NCBI RefSeq assembly: GCF_900114605.1
Contig: NZ_FOTP01000003.1
Span: forward strand, 186,001-250,000
Origin: Bradyrhizobium sp. NFR13
GTDB taxonomy: Bacteria > Pseudomonadota > Alphaproteobacteria > Rhizobiales > Xanthobacteraceae
Direction of reading: 5' to 3'
DNA: 64,000 nucleotides
Below, piece by piece: positions 1 to 8,300 of this stretch (within the stretch, counting starts at the first letter, position 1; the number at the start of each line of letters is the position of its first letter). Made by a program: the position numbers and the translations under genes. The notes under the pieces were generated by a model, which saw nothing but the letters and a program-made list of their open reading frames with translations, did not search any database and was not told the origin of the DNA.

Positions 1-1693
1 TCAGCGGGAAAAAATCGCGGCCGACCGAGACCAGCATAACACCGCCGAGACCAATGACCAGCAACGCGGCCACCGGCACGGCGATGCGATTCTTGAGCAG
101 CTGGGTCAGCAGCGCGACGTAACCAGTACGCATCCGCTCGAAGCCGCGTTCGAACGCACCCGATAGCCGCGCGAACAGCCCCTTCGGATGGCCATCGTCT
201 GGGCCGTGCTTTTCGTACCGCAGCAGCAACCCGATGGTGATCGGGGTAAGCGTCCGCGACAGGCCGTAGGATGCGAGCATGGCGAATACGACCGCCAGGC
301 CAAGCGGCGTGAACAGATATTTCGCGGGGCCATCGAGAAACACCACCGAGGTGAAGACGCAACTGATAGCCAGCGTCGAGACCAGCGTCGGAATCGCGAT
401 GCCGGCTGCACCATGCAGGGTCGCTTCCGGCAGCGCCATGTGCTCCTCGGTCAGAAGCCGATGCGTATTCTCGATCGTCACTGTGGAATCATCGACCAGA
501 ATGCCGACCGCGAGCGCGAGGCCACCAAGCGTCATCGTGTTGAGCGTCTCGCCGAGGAAATACAACACCACGAGCGACGACAGGATCGCCAGCGGGATCG
601 AGATCATCACCACAAGCGTTGAGCGCCATGATCCCAGGAAGAGCAGGATCATCAGCGCCGTCAGGCCGGCAGCGATCGCGCCTTCGTGCAGCACGCCCGT
701 CACCGACGACTTGACGAATACGGACTGATCGAACAACTCGTTGATCTTTAACCCGGCGGGCGCTGCTGCCCGCGCCTGTTTAAGCACGTCCTTGACTGCA
801 TTGACCACGGTCAGCGTCGAGGCGTTGCCGTTCTTGATGATACTCAGCAGCACCGACCGCCGGCCGTCCTGGCGCACGATATTCTGCTGCACTGCCGATC
901 CGTCGCGAACCTGGGCAACGTCCTTCAGAAAGATCGTCGCACCGTTGACAAACTTGACCGGGATCATGTTGAGGTCAGCGATGCTGGCGGGCGTCGCGTT
1001 TGTACGCATCGTATACTGCTTGTCACCGATCTTGGCCGTTCCGGTCGGCAGCGTCAGGTTCTGAGTGTTGACCGCATTGACGACATCGAGCGGCGTCAGT
1101 CCGCGCGACAGCAGCTTGTCAGGATCGAGATCAACCATGATCTGGCGATACTTGCCGCCAGCCGGGGTAGGTAGCGTCACGCCATGCACCGGCGCCAGCT
1201 GCTGGCGGATCCTGTAGATGCCGAAATCATACAACTGCTGTTCGTTCAGCGTATCGGAGTTGAGGCTAAGCTGCAGCACCGGAACGCTGGAGGCATTGAA
1301 CTGCACCACGATTGGCGGCTGGATACCAGGCGGCATCAGCGCACGGATCGCATTTGTAGCCGAAACGATCTGCGAAATCGCGAGGTCGAGATTGACGTCG
1401 GGTTGGAAGTAGATCTTCTGGATCGAGAGTCCGTTCAGAGTCTGTGCTTCGATATTCTTGATGCCGTTGACGTTGGCGCTGATGGAGTACTGGCTGTAGG
1501 TCGAGACCCGATCTTCCATCTCAGGTGTCGAAAGACCCGTATAGCTCCAGATCACCGTTACGACGGGAATTCGGATCTCTGGAAAAATGTCGGTCGGCAT
1601 CGAGCGGATGGCAACGCCGCCGAGAAACAGAATCAGCACCGCCACCACGTAATAGGTATACGGAAATCTCAGTGCAAACCGCACGATGCCCAT
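1..1693 (-). CDS. RND-family efflux permease (AcrB/HAE1/CzcA-like), partial: N-terminal half only
   Basis: Inner-membrane proton-driven efflux pump subunit that would work with a periplasmic adaptor and an outer-membrane channel. The gene runs off the left edge, so only about 564 residues of an expected 1030-1060 are present. Visible are a first membrane helix near residues 12-32 (FPYTYYVVAVLILFLGGVA), a long periplasmic porter domain, a helix cluster from about residue 330, and the Asp-Asp pair in LAVGILVDDST near residue 401 that belongs to the proton relay of RND pumps. Start chosen at the ATG at 1693, preceded by GGAG 7 nt upstream. A small secreted protein lies 72 bp upstream on the same strand. 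The substrate cannot be told: the N-terminal half does not separate drug from metal or solvent exporters. No adaptor gene is inside the window; it may lie beyond the left edge. Confidence 0.9.
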   Translation of the reverse strand, partial: MGIVRFALRFPYTYYVVAVLILFLGGVAIRSMPTDIFPEIRIPVVTVIWSYTGLSTPEMEDRVSTYSQYSISANVNGIKNIEAQTLNGLSIQKIYFQPDVNLDLAISQIVSATNAIRALMPPGIQPPIVVQFNASSVPVLQLSLNSDTLNEQQLYDFGIYRIRQQLAPVHGVTLPTPAGGKYRQIMVDLDPDKLLSRGLTPLDVVNAVNTQNLTLPTGTAKIGDKQYTMRTNATPASIADLNMIPVKFVNGATIFLKDVAQVRDGSAVQQNIVRQDGRRSVLLSIIKNGNASTLTVVNAVKDVLKQARAAAPAGLKINELFDQSVFVKSSVTGVLHEGAIAAGLTALMILLFLGSWRSTLVVMISIPLAILSSLVVLYFLGETLNTMTLGGLALAVGILVDDSTVTIENTHRLLTEEHMALPEATLHGAAGIAIPTLVSTLAISCVFTSVVFLDGPAKYLFTPLGLAVVFAMLASYGLSRTLTPITIGLLLRYEKHGPDDGHPKGLFARLSGAFERGFERMRTGYVALLTQLLKNRIAVPVAALLVIGLGGVMLVSVGRDFFPL

Positions 1694-1765
1694 TGCTCGC
1701 TCCAAGATTGCCCGTACGTGGAAGAATTCTACAACTGTCCTTAAGTGCCGCGTGGAAGTTGAGCA

Positions 1766-2035
1766 TCAGCACCGGCAGATGTTCAGCGACTTGTCGAGCT
1801 GCTCGTCCAGCAGATGCTGCTGGGCATCGAACTTCGAAAGCCGCTGCTCTTCGTCCGCGTTCGCATCTTCGTCTGACAGAAAGCCATTGGGGGTCGGCTG
1901 GGCATGCCCGACCGGAGCCGGTAGGGGCTTCGATGCAACGATGGATTCACGGGCCATCGCGACATTCGGAGCTGCTGCGATGGCGATCAACGCGATGAAG
2001 ACTGCTGACACTACCGGCGCGAGATTTGAGCGCAT
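1766..2035 (-). CDS. Small secreted hypothetical protein (89 aa)
   Basis: Begins with MRSNLAPVVSAVFIALIAIA followed by an Ala-rich stretch ending AMA, a clear Sec signal peptide with cleavage expected near residue 25. The mature part of about 60 residues is acidic and hydrophilic (SDEDANADEEQ) and ends with a Cys-containing tail (NICRC). Start at 2035 is preferred because GGAAGG sits 8-13 nt upstream; an upstream in-frame extension lacks the signal peptide. It lies 72 bp upstream of the RND permease on the same strand, so the two may be co-transcribed and the protein could be a periplasmic accessory, but I recognise no family. Confidence 0.6.
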   Translation of the reverse strand: MRSNLAPVVSAVFIALIAIAAAPNVAMARESIVASKPLPAPVGHAQPTPNGFLSDEDANADEEQRLSKFDAQQHLLDEQLDKSLNICRC

Positions 2036-2200
2036 GGGATCATTCCTTCCTTGACGCCCAACCGGATTGGAATCCAGCGGCGCGCGACTGTTGGGTCTTC
2101 GGAAGACATAATGATGCGATGCGGCAGGCCAACTAAATAACGATTTAGGAAACGACGCACGGAGCAACGGACAGCGATCTCGCAGCGATGTGATCGCGGT

Positions 2201-3574
2201 CTAGACTTTTATCTCGGAAGCGTTAGGAAATCCGATTTCGATCACGCACCCCGCCCCCGAAAAGATCGTCAACCGAAAGCCGTGCAACTTGGCAATCGTG
2301 GCAACAAGAGTGAGGCCAAGCCCAAGACCTGGTGTCTTGCGAAACGCATCGGAGCGATAGAACCGCCGCAGCACTGCGCTACGCTCGTGTTCGCCTATCC
2401 CCGCGCCGGTGTCCGTGATGCGCAGGATACTCTCGCCATCGCCGGACACCGTCGTGATCTGGACCTGCCCACCCCGCGGCGTGAACTTGACGGCATTATC
2501 GACCAGATTGGCGATCGCTTCCATCAGCAGGTCACGATCTCCCTCGACGATCGGGGCATGAACGATATCGGTGCGCAGCGTGATGCCCTTGTCCTCGGCG
2601 ATCGGCGCATAGAGATCGCGGACCTCGTGCAGCAGTTCCCCCAGTGCGACCTTGCCAAATCCGGTGGAGCGACGGCTGTTCTCGATCTCGGCCAGCCTCA
2701 GCAGCGCCGCAGCAATCGCCAGCGATTGGTCCATGCTCGCGATGGCCTTGTCGACCACAGATCGCAGTTCGGGCAGCGTCCTGGCGTTGTCCCGGCCGCG
2801 CTCCAGGGCCAGGCGCGCCCGGGTCAATGGGGTCCGCAGGTCGTGCGCGATGTCATTGCCGACTCCGGCAATCGTGTGGATCAGCGTTTCGATCTCGTCC
2901 AGCATGCTGTTGACCATGCCAGCAAGTTGAGTGAACGGATCGCGGCCGCGATTGACCGGGAGTCGTTCGTGCAGACTGCCCGCCACGATGCGCTGAATGC
3001 GCTCATTAACGCCGGCGATCCGACGCTCGGCGCGCAGACTGAGCAGTGCGCCCAGCGCGAGGCATAGCAGCAGGGCCGGGATCAGACCGAGAGCCAGAGC
3101 CTGGCTGACAACCATAGACAGCTGAAGCGCCTCATCCACATAGCGGCCGATCACCAATATCTCGCCGTCCGGCAACTGCTGGCCTATGGCCTGAACGGTT
3201 AGTTGCTCCGGGCCAGCGGGGCGCTGCCTTATAATCTCGACGGTCTGCACCGTGGCGTCCAGCCGTAGCGACGCCGGCGGGCGTTCGAGATTGCCGACGA
3301 CCCGGCTTCCATCCGCCCGGAACAGGCCGATAAAATGCACCTCGCGCGAATCCTGGCTGAGTTGAAGATGAAGCGCGTCGAGCCTGCGTTCATTCGGCAA
3401 CGCGGCCACCGTTTGCAGCTGCAAGGCGATGACATGGTCGGAGCGGCTCACCAGCAGGCGGTCGGTCTTCCAATATATGAAGCCGAACAGGACCAGCACG
3501 AACACAGAAAGCGCGACAGCCGCAACCGTAGCGGCGCGGAACGTTGAACTACTCGCAAACTCGGCCAGATTCAT
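2201..3574 (-). CDS. Two-component sensor histidine kinase (457 aa), paralogue of the kinase at 5409-6791
   Basis: Membrane sensor kinase that should autophosphorylate on His and pass the phosphate to an OmpR-type regulator. Order of parts: membrane helix near residues 13-35, periplasmic loop of about 125 residues, second helix near 160-185, HAMP linker, H-box NDIAHDLRTPLTRARL near residue 245, N-box (ANLVDNAVKFTP), G1 box (DTGAGIG) and G2 box (GLGLGLTLV). Start at 3574 (MNLAEF) is favoured over an upstream ATG because it puts the first helix at the usual place. No regulator gene adjoins it; the nearest is at 6751-7428, beside a second kinase that shares the H-box context (AHDLRTPLTR), the DLLxEAIxNLVDNAVKxTP segment and overall layout. 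It may therefore be an orphan or a second input to the same regulator. Confidence 0.9.
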   Translation of the reverse strand: MNLAEFASSSTFRAATVAAVALSVFVLVLFGFIYWKTDRLLVSRSDHVIALQLQTVAALPNERRLDALHLQLSQDSREVHFIGLFRADGSRVVGNLERPPASLRLDATVQTVEIIRQRPAGPEQLTVQAIGQQLPDGEILVIGRYVDEALQLSMVVSQALALGLIPALLLCLALGALLSLRAERRIAGVNERIQRIVAGSLHERLPVNRGRDPFTQLAGMVNSMLDEIETLIHTIAGVGNDIAHDLRTPLTRARLALERGRDNARTLPELRSVVDKAIASMDQSLAIAAALLRLAEIENSRRSTGFGKVALGELLHEVRDLYAPIAEDKGITLRTDIVHAPIVEGDRDLLMEAIANLVDNAVKFTPRGGQVQITTVSGDGESILRITDTGAGIGEHERSAVLRRFYRSDAFRKTPGLGLGLTLVATIAKLHGFRLTIFSGAGCVIEIGFPNASEIKV

Positions 3575-3667
3575 CGCGTGAGTGGCCCGTGAGGGACATT
3601 TGGGCCGCCAACATAACGGATTTCCCGCGCTTGCGCGATTCGTCATCGTTCGCCGGAATGCCGCAAT

Positions 3668-4621
3668 TCAGTGCGTTACCAACGCCGGGGCGCCGGTGTG
3701 ACGCCGATCATGCGAAAGCTTGCGCGCTGCCGACTGCACCTTCTCGAACGCCCGCTGCTCAATCTGGCGGATCCGCTCGCGCGACAGCCCATAGTGCTGC
3801 GCGAGGTCTTCGAGCGTATCCGGCTCGTCGGCGAGATAACGCGCCTCGAAGATGTGCCGCTCGCGCGCATTGAGTACGTCGATCGCGCGTACCAGAACCT
3901 GACGCCGATGATCGATTTCGTCCTGCTCGACCGTGACCATTTCTGGCGTGGGCGCCTCGTCGATCAAATAGTCCTGCCACTCGGCGGCGCCCTCGTCATC
4001 GTGCAACAGCCCATTGAGCGAAGCATCGCCGCCGAGCCGACGGTTCATGTCGACGACGTCCTTCTCGGTCACGCCCAGATCGGTGGCTATCAGGGTCACC
4101 TGGTCGGGCCGCAAGTCGCCGCCTCCCAGCGCCGAAATCCTGCTCTTGGCCGAACGCAGCTTGAAGAACAATTTCTTCTGACTCGCGGTGGTGCCGATCT
4201 TCACCAGCGACCATGAGCGCAGGATGTAATCCTGGATCGCCGCACGGATCCACCACACCGCATAGGTGGAGAAGCGGAATCCCCTGTCAGGGTCGAACCC
4301 GTCAAGAGCCTGCATCAGGCCGAGATTGGCCTCCGAAGTAATTTCCGACAGCGGCAGCCCGTAACCACGATAGTTCATGGCCATCTTGGCGGCGAGGCGT
4401 AAGTGGCTGGTGACAAGTTGCTCGGCTGCAGTACGGTCGCCGTGATCGCGCCAGCGTATCGCCAGCACGTATTCCTGCTCACGTTCGAGCATCGCAAAAC
4501 GCTGGATGTCGGTTCGATAATTCAGGGCGGCGCCGGTTGCCGCGGGCGACCGCAGCCCGATCGGAGCCGCCAGACCAGACGCCGGTGTGGAATACTCCGT
4601 CGACGTTCCATCGGTATTCAT
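3668..4621 (-). CDS. rpoH: RNA polymerase sigma-32 (RpoH-type) factor, 317 aa
   Basis: Alternative sigma factor of the heat-shock group. Region 2 is present (VTSHLRLAAKMAMNYRGYG, then FSTYAVWWIRAAIQDYIL), followed by the RpoH-specific box QKKLFFKLRS and a region 4 helix-turn-helix (LEDLAQHYGLSRERIRQIEQRA). Length fits RpoH (about 285-320 aa). The start at 4621 (MNTDGTS) has a strong GGAGG 8-12 nt upstream and is better than the start 57 nt upstream. Alphaproteobacteria often carry two or three rpoH genes; the lone position among two-component genes, rather than beside rluD, suggests an additional copy, but which one cannot be decided here. It precedes the sensor kinase at 2201-3574 by 93 bp on the same strand. 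Confidence 0.92.
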   Translation of the reverse strand: MNTDGTSTEYSTPASGLAAPIGLRSPAATGAALNYRTDIQRFAMLEREQEYVLAIRWRDHGDRTAAEQLVTSHLRLAAKMAMNYRGYGLPLSEITSEANLGLMQALDGFDPDRGFRFSTYAVWWIRAAIQDYILRSWSLVKIGTTASQKKLFFKLRSAKSRISALGGGDLRPDQVTLIATDLGVTEKDVVDMNRRLGGDASLNGLLHDDEGAAEWQDYLIDEAPTPEMVTVEQDEIDHRRQVLVRAIDVLNARERHIFEARYLADEPDTLEDLAQHYGLSRERIRQIEQRAFEKVQSAARKLSHDRRHTGAPALVTH

Positions 4622-4843
4622 GTCAGCCCCTCCGCTATGATTGATCTGTTGCTGATCGATGTCCGGGGCCGATGTCACGGCCTTTACGGATGATCCTCAA
4701 AAGATAGCGGCGGCGATCACGGGAACCATTAAATTACAGGTTAAGCATATAAATTCGAATTCAGGTTCGGCTTGCGGCACGAACAAGGCGGGCGTGACGT
4801 GGCTTCCGCAACGTTACGCCCGTGATGCCTTGCAGGAGGCTCG

Positions 4844-5284
4844 TCAGCTGCAGCCAGCGACCCAGGGATAATGGTGGGGATGCAGCGGGCCGTAAACATA
4901 CGGACAGCCGTAGCCGTAATCATCGTAGTAACCCGGGAAGCCGAAACTACGGCCGGTATGTCTGACGAGGTGATGCCCGGTAAAATCGCGCGATCCGAAG
5001 CCGCCTCCTGCGAAACGCTGGCCGCCTATTCCGCCGAGATGCTCGCCGCCGATTCCACCCACGTGACCGGCGGCAATGCCTGCTATATGGCCGCCGCCGG
5101 CTCCGAAGCCGCCCATGTGACCACCACCGAAGCCGCCGCCAAAGCCGCCCATATGGCCACCACCGCTGCCGAAACCACCACCGTGGCCACCACCACCTCC
5201 GCCGCCGCGTGCATCAGCGGCGGTGGCTAGCAGGCTCAACGCCAGCGCAGCCGTTGCGAATACCTTGAATGTACGTCCTTTCAT
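4844..5284 (-). CDS. Glycine/histidine-rich secreted protein (146 aa)
   Basis: Starts with a Sec signal peptide (MKGRTFKVFATAALALSLLA, cleavage near ADA-RGG) and continues with a low-complexity Gly-rich domain built on GGGFGGGHMGG-like units, then a C-terminal part rich in Tyr, Pro and His (YYDDYGYGCPYVYGP). Start at 5284 has AAGGA about 10 nt upstream. Such Gly-rich exported proteins are common in this bacterial group and may be surface or envelope-stress proteins, but the function is unknown. The His residues could bind metal; that is only a guess. It lies between rpoH and the two-component operon on the same strand, separated by 222 bp from rpoH and 124 bp from the kinase. Confidence 0.75.
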   Translation of the reverse strand: MKGRTFKVFATAALALSLLATAADARGGGGGGGHGGGFGSGGGHMGGFGGGFGGGHMGGFGAGGGHIAGIAAGHVGGIGGEHLGGIGGQRFAGGGFGSRDFTGHHLVRHTGRSFGFPGYYDDYGYGCPYVYGPLHPHHYPWVAGCS

Positions 5285-5408
5285 GATCTCATCCTTTCCA
5301 TCGATGCCGTTGTTGCCGTAAGCGCCCATATGGCATCGAGGCAACAACGCGATCTACGAAACATGGTGAGGGGACACGGCGAGACGACTAAAATGTCCTT
5401 CAGACAGA

Positions 5409-6791
5409 TCACCTTTCCGGCAATGGACAGGCGATCTCCGCGACGCAGCCGGGACCGGTCGACAGCGTCAGCTGGAATCCATGCAGCTTGACGATCGCGG
5501 AAACGAGGCTGAGGCCAAGACCGGTGCCAACAGTCCTGCGACTCTTGTCGGAGCGATAGAACCGCCGCAGCACTGCTTCACGCTCGTCTTCTCCAATGCC
5601 GGGTCCGGTGTCCGATATTCTGATAATGACATCGCTGGGCCCTCGCACCAGAGCCAGCCGGACGCATCCGTGGGGGGGCGTCAACTTGACCGCGTTATCG
5701 ACCAGGTTGATGATAGCCTCCTGCAGCAGATCGCGGTCGCATCGGACAATGGCATCGTCCTCGACATCGACGCGCAGGCTGACCTGCTTGTCTTCAGCGA
5801 TCGGTTCGTAGAGGTCGCAGGCCTCACGTAGTAAACCCGCCAGCACCACATCGCCGAATCCCCTGCGGTCGCCATAATGTTCGATCTCCTGGATACGTAG
5901 CAGACTGGTGATAATGGTCAGCACTTCGTCCACACCAGTGATCGCGCGGTCGGCGACCGCCTGCAGGTCCGCGACCGTTGCGGCATTGGCGCGGCCGCGC
6001 TCGAGGCCAACGCGGACACGGGTCAGTGGCGTGCGCAGGTCATGCGCGATCTCGTTGCCGGTCCCTGCCATTTCGGTGACCAGCACTTCAATCTCGTCGA
6101 GCATGCCGTTGGCGATGATGGCGAGCTTATCGAAGGGGTGGTCGAGGTTGGCCGTGGGAAGTCGCTCGCGCAGGTCGGCATCGATAATGCGCCTGACCTG
6201 TGCATGGAGTTCATCGACACGACGCTGCACCCGCAGGCTGAGCACGCCACCGATCGCCAGACTGAGGGCGCCCGCCACCGGCAGACCGAGCAGCAGGGCG
6301 CGGCCGATCGCCGCCGCCAGTTCTTTGAGCTCGCCGCTGTGGCGCGCGATGACCAACACTTGGCCGTCAGGCAAGCGACGACCGATGGCGCGCACGGACA
6401 TCGACTCCGGCTTGTGCGGATCGATCCTGACCATCTGCGTCGCATGAATCCGCGCGTCGATCGCCAATTGCGGCGGGATATCGCGCAGATTGCCGGCGAT
6501 CCGTTTTCCGTCAGCTGTGAACAGACCGGCCAACCGGGTCCGGCGCGGATCGGACGCCAGGCGGTCCTCGATGGCGATGACCCTGCGCTCCGGCACATCC
6601 GACGCGATCGCCTCGCTTGCCTCCGCGATCGAAGCGTCCATGTCAGCCCGCATCGAACTGCCAGCCTCCCAGTACACGAAGGCCGAGAACAAAAGAATGC
6701 AGAGCGCGATCGCGATGGACGTCCACCGGAACGTCGTTGTGCGGACGAAATCAGGAAGGCGCACGAAGAATAAATCCTGCGCCGCGGACAT
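5409..6791 (-). CDS. Two-component sensor histidine kinase (460 aa), partner of the regulator at 6751-7428
   Basis: Domain order: cytoplasmic start, membrane helix near residues 23-43, periplasmic sensor of about 125 residues with a MRADMDASIAEASEAIASD helix, second helix near 165-190, HAMP, H-box NEIAHDLRTPLTRVRVGLERG near residue 250, N-box (INLVDNAVKLTPPHG), G1 (DTGPGIGEDE), F-box (LRRFYRSD) and G2 (GTGLGLSLVSAIVKLHG). The start codon lies inside the end of the regulator gene (41 bp overlap), typical of translational coupling in regulator-kinase operons; a GTG 27 nt downstream also overlaps. It is clearly related to the kinase at 2201-3574, so one arose by duplication. The signal is unknown. 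Confidence 0.92.
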   Translation of the reverse strand: MSAAQDLFFVRLPDFVRTTTFRWTSIAIALCILLFSAFVYWEAGSSMRADMDASIAEASEAIASDVPERRVIAIEDRLASDPRRTRLAGLFTADGKRIAGNLRDIPPQLAIDARIHATQMVRIDPHKPESMSVRAIGRRLPDGQVLVIARHSGELKELAAAIGRALLLGLPVAGALSLAIGGVLSLRVQRRVDELHAQVRRIIDADLRERLPTANLDHPFDKLAIIANGMLDEIEVLVTEMAGTGNEIAHDLRTPLTRVRVGLERGRANAATVADLQAVADRAITGVDEVLTIITSLLRIQEIEHYGDRRGFGDVVLAGLLREACDLYEPIAEDKQVSLRVDVEDDAIVRCDRDLLQEAIINLVDNAVKLTPPHGCVRLALVRGPSDVIIRISDTGPGIGEDEREAVLRRFYRSDKSRRTVGTGLGLSLVSAIVKLHGFQLTLSTGPGCVAEIACPLPER

Positions 6792-7428
6792 TGTGGATCA
6801 TCGGCGGATCGCCCGGCGTGTCCACCTTGTGCCGCAGCCGCCCCATATGAACATCGACAAGATTGGTGTCCGGGACGAATTTATAGTTCCAGACCTCCTC
6901 CAGCAACATCGCCCGCGTCAGCAGCTGCTCGTTACGTTGCATCATGTATTCGAGAAGGCGGAATTCCCGCGGCAGCAATTCGATCTCCCGCTCGCCACGG
7001 CGCGCTGTGCGTTCGATCAGGTCGAGTTCGAGCGGTCCCACCCGCAACATGGTCTCCCGCGTTTCGATCGGACGGCGCAACAGGGCCTCGATCCGCGCCA
7101 CCAGTTCGACGATCGCAAAAGGCTTGGTCAGATAATCATCGCCGCCCATACGTAATCCACGTACGCGATCATCGACCGCTCCGAGCGCGCTCAGGATAAG
7201 TACGGGCGTGCGAATCTGGTCATTCCGCAGCGCCTCGACGATGGTGAGTCCGTCCATTCCCGGTAACATGCGATCGACGACCATCAAGTCCGGCTTGATG
7301 GAGCGAGCCTTGTCGAGTCCTTCGATACCGCTCGCCGCATGTTCGACCTCGAAGCCGCGCTGCGTCAGTTCGGCCGCGAGTTCCTCGGCGGTCTCAACGT
7401 CGTCCTCGATCAGCAGAATCTTGGTCAT
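6751..7428 (-). CDS. OmpR/PhoB-family response regulator (225 aa)
   Basis: DNA-binding regulator: receiver domain at residues 2-115 (acidic pair in LLIEDDVE, phospho-acceptor Asp in PDLMVVDRMLPG, Thr/Ser switch in LILSALGA, Lys in YLTKPF) and winged-helix effector at about 125-222 (ELLPREFRLLEYMMQ, then TRAMLLEEVWNYKF and VDVHMGRLRHKV). Start at 7428 (MTKILL) is set by the normal start of the receiver domain; longer in-frame starts would add an unstructured tail. The kinase overlaps its 3' end, and a DUF305-like secreted protein ends 95 bp upstream, so the three probably form one operon. Confidence 0.92.
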   Translation of the reverse strand: MTKILLIEDDVETAEELAAELTQRGFEVEHAASGIEGLDKARSIKPDLMVVDRMLPGMDGLTIVEALRNDQIRTPVLILSALGAVDDRVRGLRMGGDDYLTKPFAIVELVARIEALLRRPIETRETMLRVGPLELDLIERTARRGEREIELLPREFRLLEYMMQRNEQLLTRAMLLEEVWNYKFVPDTNLVDVHMGRLRHKVDTPGDPPMIHNVRGAGFILRAPS

Positions 7429-7523
7429 CTGGAGTATCTCGGGCACCGTTTGATCTGAAGACACGACAAGGTGCGACCGCGCCGTAGCATAGCGGAAAAC
7501 GTCGTCATCTTGTCGAAACTCGG

Positions 7524-7991
7524 TCATTTCGTCCATCCGGTCGGTACAAGCCTCACCGCTGCGACAGGGACCAAGGATCCCGGGGTCGCGTACGGCGTTG
7601 CTGCGGCATCGGTATGCCGTGTCACCATGATCTGCCGGGCCAGGCCGCGGAGATTTTCCTCGTGTCCGTAGTACAGCACGGCCTGCGCCATATCGATTAC
7701 GTCCGGTCCTCGCGATACCAGTTCCGCAATCACATCCTGATCCCTGTCCGCCATCGGCCGGAGATTGATATCAGCGGCCATCTTGTCGAATGCAGAGCAG
7801 CTGTTGAGAGCGAGCGGACTCGCTCCAATGAACGCGGCCGCAGTGGCCGGGCGACGCTCAATCGCTGCCGGTTGAAACGGCGGCGACTTGTGCGGCGGGC
7901 GCGCCACCGCAAATGCGGTTGCGGCAAGCAACAGCGATACCCCTAACGAGATCGCACCTTGTCGAACGAACGACGTGAGAATTCCAAGCAT
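7524..7991 (-). CDS. Exported DUF305-like protein (155 aa)
   Basis: N-terminal hydrophobic segment (GAISLGVSLLLAATAFAVA) acts as signal peptide or anchor. The C-terminal half resembles the DUF305 ferritin-like helical domain: paired helices with a VIDMAQAVLYYG segment followed by LRGLARQIMVTR, as in DUF305 proteins where MA..VL.YG and LA..II alternate. The usual His-His metal motif of DUF305 is not obvious, so this may be a degenerate member. Start at 7991 has AGGTGG about 6 nt upstream. It is first in the operon with the regulator and kinase and may supply a periplasmic signal-related function; that is inferred from position only. Confidence 0.6.
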   Translation of the reverse strand: MLGILTSFVRQGAISLGVSLLLAATAFAVARPPHKSPPFQPAAIERRPATAAAFIGASPLALNSCSAFDKMAADINLRPMADRDQDVIAELVSRGPDVIDMAQAVLYYGHEENLRGLARQIMVTRHTDAAATPYATPGSLVPVAAVRLVPTGWTK

Positions 7992-8097
7992 CGGCCCACC
8001 TGCGAACGGCGCCCATTGGCGCAACAGCCATCGGAACTCGCCCAGCCGGACGGCGAACCAATAGCCACAACATCTTCGGAAGGCTTGTATTCTTCAA

Positions 8098-8113
8098 TTA
8101 AATACGAATTTAA
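8098..8113. promoter_or_regulatory. Inverted repeat TTAAAT-ACGA-ATTTAA, operator candidate upstream of the type III PKS operon
   Basis: A perfect 6+6 bp inverted repeat with a 4 bp spacer, about 190 bp upstream of the PKS start. The same arms with the same spacer length recur at 8206-8221. Such spaced dyads are typical of dimeric repressor sites. No cognate regulator adjoins the operon. Confidence 0.45.
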
Positions 8114-8205
8114 CTTACGACGCAGCGACGCTCCATGCGCAACGATTGCCCGTCAGACACCTGCCATCCCCCCGGCAGCAACCGAAGCCGAGCATCGGTC
8201 CGTTC

Positions 8206-8221
8206 TTAAATCGCAATTTAA
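8206..8221. promoter_or_regulatory. Inverted repeat TTAAAT-CGCA-ATTTAA, second operator candidate
   Basis: Second perfect copy of the TTAAAT-N4-ATTTAA dyad, centred 108 bp from the first and about 80 bp before the PKS start. Only the spacer differs, as expected for a protein-binding site rather than a recent duplication. Confidence 0.45.
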
Positions 8222-8300
8222 TCGCTCCGCGGACTTTCTTCGCTATCTCGACCTTCATCGGCCGGCGCTCATTTCGGCGGAGGCATACGGAGGGATTCCC

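Larger units (their letters stand above)
7992..8300. other. Divergent intergenic region with two AT-rich inverted repeats
   Basis: This 309 bp stretch separates the DUF305/two-component operon (minus) from the polyketide operon (plus). The plus frame of the polyketide synthase stays open through it. It holds two perfect copies of TTAAAT-N4-ATTTAA (listed separately) in an otherwise GC-rich background, which looks regulatory. Confidence 0.5.

Noticed and set aside
4622-4843. Search for an EcfG-type promoter upstream of rpoH
   Set aside because: A GGAAC occurs on the wrong strand and no GGAAC-N16/17-CGTT pair faces rpoH.
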